Shown: in pieces, positions 1 through 6,946 of the stretch
Layout: each line of letters begins with the position of its first letter
How positions within the stretch are numbered: the stretch's first letter is position 1
NCBI RefSeq assembly: GCF_014284125.1
Contig: NZ_JACOFX010000007.1
Location: 1-64,000, forward strand
Origin: Undibacterium umbellatum
GTDB lineage: Bacteria; Pseudomonadota; Gammaproteobacteria; Burkholderiales; Burkholderiaceae_D
Length of the DNA: 64,000 nucleotides
Direction of reading: 5' to 3'
Position numbers and translations under genes: made by a program
Notes under the pieces: generated by a model
Told to the model about the DNA's origin: nothing
The model's input: only the letters and a program-made list of their open reading frames with translations
Databases searched by the model: none

Positions 1-96
1 ACTGACGCTATGGATTACTTGAATCATCGACCTAGAAAATGCCTTGGCTACAAAACACCGCACGAAGTTTTTATGGCTCAGATACAATCGCTATAA
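1..96 (+). CDS. IS30-family transposase, C-terminal end (partial)
   Basis: The window opens inside a reading frame whose last 31 residues contain the motif LNHRPRKCLGYKTPHEVF, the characteristic C-terminus of IS30-family DDE transposases. It catalyses cut-and-paste style movement of its own element; only the tail is in the window, so integrity cannot be judged. The frame ends in TAA shortly before the presumed terminal inverted repeat of the element. The family call is firm from the motif; the exact element is not identified. Confidence 0.85.
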   Translation, partial: TDAMDYLNHRPRKCLGYKTPHEVFMAQIQSL

Positions 97-127
97 CACA
101 GGGTTGCACTTCGAGCTTGAATCCGCC
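1..127 (+). mobile_element. Right end of an IS30-family insertion sequence
   Basis: The transposase tail is followed by about 30 bases ending in a GC-rich tract that, read on the minus strand, starts GGCGGATTCAAGCTCG, as expected for a terminal inverted repeat of this family. I place the border near base 127, where the composition changes to the flanking AT-rich host sequence. The left end lies outside the window, so neither the matching inverted repeat nor the target duplication can be checked. Confidence 0.65.
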
Positions 128-743
128 AATCAAGATAATTTTTTATTGCTGGATTTTCGCTGGCAGCTTTGCGCAGTTCCGCATAGACATCGACAGACTT
201 ATTTTCTTTTTGAAAATCATCGACACGCCAGCGGTCTTCGTAATCTGCTCTTTCTTGTTCTGGAAGTTGTCCCACTTTTTCAGCCGCCATGATCAGGCCC
301 GCCATGCCTTCAATTTCCAGCAGCACATCTCTCGCATAAAGCTCATAGCCACTACTGAAAGATTTTTCAAACCTCTTTAACAAAACCTCTTTCGCACCCA
401 CAACTCCATCGAGATGGAAATACAAGACCAGATCACTTAATTGATCCATGCCATAGTCATTCTGCTTTTTGGCGCTGAACTTCTTCATGATGACACGTAT
501 CAGCTCGTCTTTTTGCCGTGATCGCTTGATCAGGCTGTACAGATACTCTGCCCTGCTGCCTTCGCATTGCTTGTCATAAGCGAGATTGTTGACGGTGGCA
601 GCCAGTATCTGTGCAGAGAAATCTATTTGCGGATGGGCTTTCAAAAGCAGCATCGCTCTGCCCGTACCCAATTTCAGGGAATGGAAAAACTGCTTTTGAA
701 GTGCTGCGGTTTCAACTGGATTTAATGAGATCTGTTTTCGCAC
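78..743 (-). CDS. Hypothetical helical protein, 3' end replaced by IS30 sequence
   Basis: The product is a 221-residue, soluble, strongly helical protein with no signal peptide; its repeated amphipathic helices would suit a HEAT-like fold, but I do not recognise the family. The start is GTG with no clear ribosome binding site. Residues 1 to about 205 are host sequence, while the last 16 residues (from WRIQARS) are read out of the IS30 inverted repeat and through the transposase tail on the opposite strand. The original C-terminus has therefore been lost and the gene is likely disrupted by insertion. Function unknown. Confidence 0.6.
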   Translation of the reverse strand: MRKQISLNPVETAALQKQFFHSLKLGTGRAMLLLKAHPQIDFSAQILAATVNNLAYDKQCEGSRAEYLYSLIKRSRQKDELIRVIMKKFSAKKQNDYGMDQLSDLVLYFHLDGVVGAKEVLLKRFEKSFSSGYELYARDVLLEIEGMAGLIMAAEKVGQLPEQERADYEDRWRVDDFQKENKSVDVYAELRKAASENPAIKNYLDWRIQARSATLCYSDCI

Positions 744-834
744 GAATAAGTATAGGGTGGAAACTAACCATGCCCTGGTCAGTATTGACTGGATTTTTTG
801 AGACTATAGCAGATTCAAGTGACAGATCATCAAT

Positions 835-1599
835 TCACATCCCCTTGAATCTGTACTGGTAGCGTTGGCTTACCGGCAGGCGGGCGCCATGTTCGCGCAG
901 GCTCAGCCAGAGTGCAGCATCAGCATCTCGATTAACGCTGGCAATGCGTTTCACGGCGACCAGGTATGCGCGGTGGATTTGCCAGAAGCCTGCTTCTTCC
1001 AGCGTATCTGCCAGCTCTTTCAAGGGGGTGCGTATATGCGCTTCTATCTTGTCTGTCACGACTCGCGTGTATTTCAGCTCTGCACAAAAATAGATGACAT
1101 CGCTTAGATCAATAAAGTGTATGGTATTACCAACTGCTGCCTGCAACCAGGCCGGAGACTGCGCTTTCTTCTGTGGTTTGTCCTGTATTTTCTGCATGAA
1201 GTTGCTCAGATCAGGTGGCGGCGTACCCAGACGCTCGCGCACCCTGGTAATAGTGCGTGCCAGCCTTGCGGGGCTGCTGGGCTTGACGACATAATCAAGC
1301 GCGCCTTCTTCAAAGGCGGCGATGGCATGTTCCTGAAATGCAGTGACAAACACGACATGGGTGCGGGCCGCAAAAGCTTTGGCAACCTCAAGGCCGTTCA
1401 GGCCTGGCATGCGAATATCAAGAAATGCCACGTCTGGCGACATTTCCCTGGCCAGCCTGAGTGCTTCAAAACCATCGCTGGCTTCGGCAACGATATCGGC
1501 TTCCGGCCATAGCAATGCCAGTGATTCCCGCAATTCTGCCCTGAGCAAGGGTTCGTCATCTGCTATCAGCAAGCGTGGTTTTCTATCGGGACTTTTCAT
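835..1599 (-). CDS. LytTR-family response regulator
   Basis: A 254-residue two-component response regulator of the LytR/AlgR class. The receiver domain spans about residues 8-125, with the acidic pair at D14-D15, the phospho-acceptor at D61 in FLDIRMPG, T86 and K106. A LytTR DNA-binding domain follows at about 145-250, recognisable by its basic strand pattern and the HRAYLVAV segment. It is the last gene of a minus-strand set and its start overlaps the end of the sensor kinase gene by 17 bases, so the pair is probably translationally coupled. It should bind direct repeats upstream of its targets, which I cannot name. Confidence 0.92.
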   Translation of the reverse strand: MKSPDRKPRLLIADDEPLLRAELRESLALLWPEADIVAEASDGFEALRLAREMSPDVAFLDIRMPGLNGLEVAKAFAARTHVVFVTAFQEHAIAAFEEGALDYVVKPSSPARLARTITRVRERLGTPPPDLSNFMQKIQDKPQKKAQSPAWLQAAVGNTIHFIDLSDVIYFCAELKYTRVVTDKIEAHIRTPLKELADTLEEAGFWQIHRAYLVAVKRIASVNRDADAALWLSLREHGARLPVSQRYQYRFKGM

Positions 1600-2722
1600 G
1601 TTTCACATCTGATTGCAAATTCAATGGCAAATTCAGTTCTGCCACGGTGAGTTTGTTACCTTCCATGCGCAATTCAAAGCTGGCCTGGTCGCTGTACAGC
1701 GCATGCAGGCGTTCGCGCAAATTCCGCAAGCCCAGGCCACTACCGAGCACTTTTTGTTCTAAACCTGCACCATCGTCACTGACGCTGATATACAAGCGTC
1801 CTGCCTGCTCGCGTGCCTGCAGCATGATTTCCACTTGCCCCGGTTGGCATTCAACGCCATGTTGCACGGCGTTTTCTACCAGCGACATCAGCATCATGGG
1901 AGGTAAACTTGCCTCGTTCAGACTTGGCGAAAATTTCATTTGAAAACGCAGGCGTTCGCCAAAGCGTATGGCCATCAGTGCCAGATAATGTTCTGCCAGT
2001 TCAAACTCCCTTCCCACGGTAGACATGGGGCTACGTAAATCGGGCAGGGCACTTTGCAGGTAGGCGATCAGGTGGTCCAGCATCTGTACGGCCTTTTCTG
2101 GATCATACCGTGCCAGGTAGCGGCTATTGGCGAGCGTATTATAGAGAAAATGGGGTTCGACCTGGGCTTGCAAGGCCTTCAGTTCTGCCGCCAGCGCCAG
2201 TTGTTTCAAATTGGCGATCTGTAAGTCGCGTGATTGTGTCTGCACCCGCCACAAAGGCAGTCCCAGCAAGCCCCCGGAAAACATGAGCGCACTGGCAAAC
2301 GCCTGCAAGGTATTCAAACCATGCAATTCATGTTTGGCCACCCACCAGTGATACGCGCTGATTGCCAACCAGGCGGTCAGTGCGGCGAGGGATGACAGAC
2401 AACACCATATCCACAACCAGTTGCGGCATTTGCTGAATAGCCGCAGACTGAGCAGCAGTGCCCATGTCGTCATACACAAAGGAAAAACCAGCAAACCAAA
2501 CAACCCCAGCCAGGCATGGGCCTGCCATCGTAACGCCAGCAAAATCACTCCCGCGATCATACATGTGCTCAGCAAGAACTGTGATGCAGAAAAACCCAGC
2601 ATACTAAGCACCGCCGATGCAGCATCGCCGTCGGAAATGCTGTGGCTGTTCTTTTCAGATGGTCTGGTCCACAGCACGCGCTTGCCTGTTGTAGCCAGGG
2701 TATTCAACAAAGCCAGATTCAT
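1583..2722 (-). CDS. LytS-type sensor histidine kinase
   Basis: A 379-residue inner-membrane kinase. Four hydrophobic segments lie at about residues 45-65, 72-95, 103-125 and 140-158; a short coiled linker leads to a His_kinase (PF06580-like) domain with the phospho-acceptor H191 in EPHFLYNTL, an N-box with N284 and ATP-binding glycine boxes near 316 and 327. It has no periplasmic sensor domain of any size, so the signal is probably membrane-borne or comes from a partner. Its ATG overlaps the stop of the upstream secreted-protein gene by four bases (ATGA), and its own 3' end overlaps the response regulator gene. Confidence 0.92.
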   Translation of the reverse strand: MNLALLNTLATTGKRVLWTRPSEKNSHSISDGDAASAVLSMLGFSASQFLLSTCMIAGVILLALRWQAHAWLGLFGLLVFPLCMTTWALLLSLRLFSKCRNWLWIWCCLSSLAALTAWLAISAYHWWVAKHELHGLNTLQAFASALMFSGGLLGLPLWRVQTQSRDLQIANLKQLALAAELKALQAQVEPHFLYNTLANSRYLARYDPEKAVQMLDHLIAYLQSALPDLRSPMSTVGREFELAEHYLALMAIRFGERLRFQMKFSPSLNEASLPPMMLMSLVENAVQHGVECQPGQVEIMLQAREQAGRLYISVSDDGAGLEQKVLGSGLGLRNLRERLHALYSDQASFELRMEGNKLTVAELNLPLNLQSDVKHEKSR

Positions 2723-3291
2723 AGGGTGGGTGTAGTCGGTAAAGATTTGACTGGCTTCATTTTATCTACAGGTACATCTGTGCCTACCACTTCCAGTTTC
2801 AAATCATCCAGCCATACCTGGCCCTTACCTTCGTGAAGGACGCCAAAAGCTATGGCTTTGGCATCGGCAGGCACATCCAGCACCACACTACGCAATTGCC
2901 AGTCTGTCGTGCCCTTGATGGGTTTATCTTCACTATTGTAAAAAGGAGTTTCTGCCTTTGAAACAGTATCCACACGCATCCATAAACCGGCTCGGTTATC
3001 AACCTCCCTGGTTTTTACCCTGGCCTGGAAACGTATACGCTTGTTGCGATACTGATCCGCAGCAAACATTTGCATCAGGGTTCCCCAGCTTTTATCTTCA
3101 CCATTGACATAGCGGATAAACTTGCTGCCTTTACCACTGATGGTCTGGCTGCGGTCTATGCCGATCTGATAAGATTTTGGTGTTTCGCCAGCCAATACCC
3201 ATGGCTCTGCCAATTTTTCTACCGATTCTGCGGCCAGCGCATACAAAGACGTGGCGGCAAGTACCGATAAAAGAATGAATCCTGGTTTCAT
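2719..3291 (-). CDS. Secreted beta-sandwich protein coupled to a two-component system
   Basis: A 190-residue protein with a Sec signal peptide (residues 1-20, cleavage near ALA-AES). The mature part is rich in beta strands and ends with the pattern GKGQVWLDDLKLEVVG, typical of carbohydrate-binding-module or galactose-binding-like sandwiches, in which this is the last strand. No catalytic motif is seen. It is the first gene of the minus-strand set with the LytS/LytTR pair and shares a four-base stop-start overlap with the kinase gene. The coupling makes it a plausible periplasmic ligand-binding partner of the kinase, which is inference. Confidence 0.7.
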   Translation of the reverse strand: MKPGFILLSVLAATSLYALAAESVEKLAEPWVLAGETPKSYQIGIDRSQTISGKGSKFIRYVNGEDKSWGTLMQMFAADQYRNKRIRFQARVKTREVDNRAGLWMRVDTVSKAETPFYNSEDKPIKGTTDWQLRSVVLDVPADAKAIAFGVLHEGKGQVWLDDLKLEVVGTDVPVDKMKPVKSLPTTPTL

Positions 3292-3492
3292 GTTTTCTCC
3301 TGTTCATGACGACATGTCATGTTGTCACTTTGCCAGAGAAAAATGCGCTCATGGCTTGCTTGCGACAAGCGCATGATTTTAACGATAAACGCGCCTGCAA
3401 CAGGATAGAAGATGGACCTTTCTTTATATTTCAGCAGCACATCAGTTTGTTAAATGAATTGAGCAATCGTTTTGGGATTCGCACAGTCGTCT

Positions 3493-4851
3493 TCAACGCG
3501 CAGCTTCTGCCAGTTGATGGGCAAGACGGTTATGTCTTTCCATCACTCCTGGCAAATCTATCGACGTGATCTGCCCTTCCCTTACCACCACACGGCCATT
3601 GATGATGCTAAAAGTCACATCTGAAGGTGTGCAAAAGACCAGAGCCGCGACCGGGTCATGCCAGGCACCGGCGTAGCCTATCTGCTTCAGGTTGAACATG
3701 ACGATGTCCGCCGACATGCCGGGCTTGAGTGCGCCTACGTCATCGCGGTTGAGTACTTTGGCGCCGCCCAGGGTGGCAACTTCCAACGCCTGTCTGGCTG
3801 TCATGGCATCAGGGCCGAAACCCACGCGTTGCAAGAGCATGGCTTGTCTGACTTCACCCAGCATGTGGCCGGAATCATTCGAGGCGCAACCATCGACACC
3901 AAGGCCTACGCTGACACCGGCATCCAGCATCTTGCGTATTGGCGCAATGCCAGACGCCAGGCGCATATTGGAGCAGGGGCAATGCGCAATGCCAGTGCCG
4001 GTGCGGGCGAACATGTAGATGCCATCGTCATCGAGTTGCACGCAGTGGGCGTGCCAGACATCATGACCTACCCAGCCGCAATCCTCGGCATATTCTGCCG
4101 GTGTCATATTGAATTTCTCGCGGCTGTAGGCGATGTCATTGGCATTTTCTGCCAGATGGGTGTGCAGCGATACGCCAAAGCTGCGCGCCAGTTTTGCTGA
4201 TTCACGCATGAGATCACGTGACACAGAAAATGGTGAGCAGGGTGCGACGACGATCCGTTGCATGGCATGGCGGCTGCTGTCGTGATAAGTCTCTATCAGG
4301 CGCTGGGTATCGCGCAGGATGCTGGCCTCGTCTTCCACCACGCGGTCTGGTGGCAAGCCGCCCTTAGATTGCCCGACGCTCATGGAACCGCGCGCCGCAT
4401 GAAAGCGCATGCCTATCTCTTGCGCGGCCTGCAGGCTGTGATCGAGCTGGCAGCCATTCGGGTAGATATAGAGATGATCGCTGCTGGTAGTGCAGCCTGA
4501 CAGTATCAGCTCTGCCATGGCGGCCTGGGTGGATACCTGCACCATTTCTGGTGTCAGATTCGCCCAGATAGGGTAGAGATTGGTCAGCCAGTTGAACAGC
4601 TCGCCATTTTGCGCCGCAGGTATCACGCGCGTCAGGCTTTGGTACATATGGTGATGGGTATTGATGAGACCGGGCATAACCACATGGCCAGTCGCATCGA
4701 TGACTTCATCGGCAGTTTGTGGCAAGTCTGCACTGAGGCCGACCTCAGCGATGACATTGTCGATGATGTAAACCCCACCATTGCTGATTTCACGGCGCGT
4801 GTCGTCCATGGTGACGACGACGCGGGCATTTTTGATAAGTAGGCTAGTCAT
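3493..4851 (-). CDS. 8-oxoguanine deaminase (amidohydrolase superfamily)
   Basis: A 452-residue cytosolic amidohydrolase close to the TrzN/AtzA-like aminohydrolases, best matching 8-oxoguanine deaminases, which hydrolyse 8-oxoguanine to urate and ammonia. Metal and catalytic residues are in place: H66 and H68 in NTHHHMYQS, H230/H232 and E235 in LHTHLAEN, H267/H269, and D320 in GLGVDGCASND. The start follows the permease gene by 12 bases, so the two form one operon. The context, next to a purine permease and a urate-degrading set, supports a purine substrate over an s-triazine one. Guanine deaminase or another purine aminohydrolase is the main alternative. Confidence 0.85.
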   Translation of the reverse strand: MTSLLIKNARVVVTMDDTRREISNGGVYIIDNVIAEVGLSADLPQTADEVIDATGHVVMPGLINTHHHMYQSLTRVIPAAQNGELFNWLTNLYPIWANLTPEMVQVSTQAAMAELILSGCTTSSDHLYIYPNGCQLDHSLQAAQEIGMRFHAARGSMSVGQSKGGLPPDRVVEDEASILRDTQRLIETYHDSSRHAMQRIVVAPCSPFSVSRDLMRESAKLARSFGVSLHTHLAENANDIAYSREKFNMTPAEYAEDCGWVGHDVWHAHCVQLDDDGIYMFARTGTGIAHCPCSNMRLASGIAPIRKMLDAGVSVGLGVDGCASNDSGHMLGEVRQAMLLQRVGFGPDAMTARQALEVATLGGAKVLNRDDVGALKPGMSADIVMFNLKQIGYAGAWHDPVAALVFCTPSDVTFSIINGRVVVREGQITSIDLPGVMERHNRLAHQLAEAAR

Positions 4852-4863
4852 AAATAAAGAAAA

Positions 4864-6252
4864 TTAATGATCAGAACTGTGGGCCGCAGCCATGGCAAAA
4901 GCCTTGGCTTCAGACTCCGCACCCTGACCGTTGAAAAACAGATTGAGTGTCACCGCCGCAATTGTGGCCAGCAAGATGCCGCTGTCGACTATCGTGCCCA
5001 GCCAGTGCGGCAAGTGTGAAAAGAACTGCGGTGCCACCAGCGGTATCATGCCCGCACCTATGCTGACGGCAACGATGAAAAGATTGTGACGTTGATGATT
5101 GAGACCGGCATTACCGAGTATCTTGATACCGGTGGCTGCCACCATGCCAAACATGACTATGCCTGCGCCACCAAGTACATACACGGGTATCGATGCCGCC
5201 ACATGTGCCATTTTGGGGAACATGCCAAACGCCACCAGGATGACGCCTGCAGCAGCGCAGACATAACGGCTGCGCACGCCAGTGACACCAACCAGGCCTA
5301 TGTTCTGTGAAAACGAGGTGTAAGGAAAAGTATTGAAGACACCCCCTATAACCGTGCCCAGGCTGTCTGCCCGCAAGCCGTTCGCCAGTTCTTCATTACT
5401 GATGCGCTTCCCAGTCAGTTCAGACAGGGCGAGGAACATGCCCGTTGATTCCACCATGGTGACGATCATGACCAGGCACATGCCTATGATGGCGCCCATA
5501 TCAAAGGTCGGCATGCCATACTTGAAGGGCATGATAAAGGCAAACCAACCCGCCTCACCCAGGCCATCAAAACTGACCTTGCCCAAGGCCAGCGAGACGA
5601 CAAAACCCAGCACCATACCCAGCAAGACAGAGATATTACCCAAAAAGCCGCGCAAATAGCGTGTCATGACCATGATGGAGACCAGCACAAAAAAGGCAAT
5701 CGCCAGGTTCTCAGGCGCGCCATAATCGGGATTGACTTGCATGGTTTTGCTCGCCGCATCAAAAATCATCGGCTGCCCGCCCGCGGCCCAGTTGATACCC
5801 ACGCGCATGAGGGTAATGCCAATGACGGTGATGATGGTGCCTGTGACAACTGGCGGGAAAAACCTGACCGCACGGCTCATGAAGGGAGTGATAATCAAAC
5901 CAAAAATGCCTGAAGCGATCACAGCACCGTAAATGGCAAGTATGCCCAGGTTGGGGTTGCCCGCCATCGCCACCATGGGGCCCACTGCGGCAAAGGTAAC
6001 GCCCATCATGACAGGCATACGTATGCCAAACTTCCAGATGCCCAGCGCCTGTATCAGGGTGACCAGGCCACAGCAGAATAAATCGGCATTGATGAGAAAG
6101 GCTATCTGGTCTTTGGGTAGGTGCAGGGCACCGCCGATAATGAGAGGCACGGCTATCGCCCCGGCATACATCACCAACACGTGCTGTATGCCCAGAGTGA
6201 ATAATTTTGCTGCGGGTAGCTTTTCATCTACCGGATGTATCGCTGTTTGCAT
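4864..6252 (-). CDS. NCS2-family xanthine/urate:cation symporter
   Basis: A 462-residue membrane protein of the nucleobase:cation symporter-2 family with about 12-14 hydrophobic helices and the NCS2 signature region FSQNIGLVGVTGVRSR. Such proteins import xanthine or urate with protons. An open frame extends 65 codons further upstream, but I chose the ATG at 6252 because it is preceded by AAGGAAGAG at good spacing and because the family begins a few residues before HVLVMYAGAIAVP. The extra upstream frame instead overlaps a structured RNA leader. It heads an operon with 8-oxoguanine deaminase, pointing to purine import for catabolism. Confidence 0.92.
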   Translation of the reverse strand: MQTAIHPVDEKLPAAKLFTLGIQHVLVMYAGAIAVPLIIGGALHLPKDQIAFLINADLFCCGLVTLIQALGIWKFGIRMPVMMGVTFAAVGPMVAMAGNPNLGILAIYGAVIASGIFGLIITPFMSRAVRFFPPVVTGTIITVIGITLMRVGINWAAGGQPMIFDAASKTMQVNPDYGAPENLAIAFFVLVSIMVMTRYLRGFLGNISVLLGMVLGFVVSLALGKVSFDGLGEAGWFAFIMPFKYGMPTFDMGAIIGMCLVMIVTMVESTGMFLALSELTGKRISNEELANGLRADSLGTVIGGVFNTFPYTSFSQNIGLVGVTGVRSRYVCAAAGVILVAFGMFPKMAHVAASIPVYVLGGAGIVMFGMVAATGIKILGNAGLNHQRHNLFIVAVSIGAGMIPLVAPQFFSHLPHWLGTIVDSGILLATIAAVTLNLFFNGQGAESEAKAFAMAAAHSSDH

Positions 6253-6287
6253 CGTCTCTTCCTTGTTTGGATGGTTTGGTTTTTTAG

Positions 6288-6333
6288 CCACATCACTGCC
6301 GGGTTCTCTGACGGAACTTATTCTCAGTGATGG
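6288..6333 (-). promoter_or_regulatory. Structured leader of the purine permease mRNA, candidate xanthine/urate riboswitch
   Basis: Read on the minus strand, an 8-base-pair outer stem (CATCACTG with CAGTGATG) encloses an asymmetric internal loop (AGAATAA on the 5' side, CCGG on the 3' side) and an inner stem GTTC/GAAC closed by a seven-base loop. It ends about 35 bases before the permease ATG. The two-stem plan with an asymmetric internal loop, its size, host group and permease context recall the NMT1 (xanthine-I) riboswitch class, which binds xanthine and urate. I cannot confirm the consensus from memory, so the class is inference while the pairing is directly seen. Confidence 0.5.
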
Positions 6334-6946
6334 CTGGAACTGCACATACTGAAATGCTAAAGATTCAAGCGACTGGTAATCGGGACGACGGAAGAATGCA
6401 TCATGTGCATGACTCCTGGTTTGCCTTCCTGACGATGGTGTCGTCAAGAAAAGCGGCTACAAATACAGTGGGAATAGTTAATCCGACTGCGCTCTTCACT
6501 GCTGCCTGACGAAGTGCATCCTCCATACTCTGGAAAATGCATCTCGTCAGGATTGATCTGCGTCGTAAAAAAATGCCGGTGAAGGCATATTCTTGCGTCG
6601 CCTCACACCATGCAATGCGATCAAGCGCAAACATGGCAGCAGGCTCAAGCTCAGTCTTGGTCCTGTCTCAGGTCTTCATTGCGAAGCTGAAGCAGGCAAC
6701 ACTGAAAGTGGCGCCAGAAATCCTGGTTTGTTGAACTGAAAAACAAGACCTCTCAACACAGAGGCACAGAGACACAGAGTTAACACAGAGAAAAGCATGA
6801 GAAATCTTTAGTCTTTTGGTTTTTCTCTGTGAACCTCTGTGCCCACTCTGTGGTGTAGCAGGGAATTCATGCGGCATGCCGCATGCCTGCGCAACGAAGG
6901 CTTCTTGCAAGAAGCCTTTCCCTCCTCTGTGTTGATCTTTTCGGTC
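6334..6946. other. Intergenic stretch between uraD-allC and the purine permease
   Basis: No convincing gene is present. A short minus-strand frame of about 41 codons (ATG near 6526) exists but has no ribosome binding site or recognisable family. The stretch should contain the promoter of the permease operon. Its left-hand part as transcribed from uraD-allC carries the CTCTGTG-type repeat listed separately. The remaining sequence shows no clear terminator. Confidence 0.5.
6751..6855. repeat. Imperfect inverted repeat of CTCTGTG units
   Basis: The left arm is built of CACAGAG units (CACAGAGGCACAGAGACA and on), the right arm of CTCTGTG units, and the arms can fold on each other around a short AT-rich centre. 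A single-sided version of the same unit occurs near 19636-19672. This kind of intergenic CTCTGTG/CACAGAG repeat is scattered through many bacterial genomes; no function is established that I know of. It lies downstream of uraD-allC, where it could also act as a transcript end. Confidence 0.6.

Noticed and set aside
5086..6352. Several plus-strand frames opposite the NCS2 permease
   Set aside because: They are antisense shadows of the hydrophobic permease, rich in Met and Thr, with no starts or ribosome sites.
6401..6634. Small minus-strand frame (MEDALRQAAVKSAVG from about 6526) in the permease-uraD gap
   Set aside because: The peptide looks protein-like for about 40 residues but lacks a ribosome binding site and any recognisable family; I left it unannotated.
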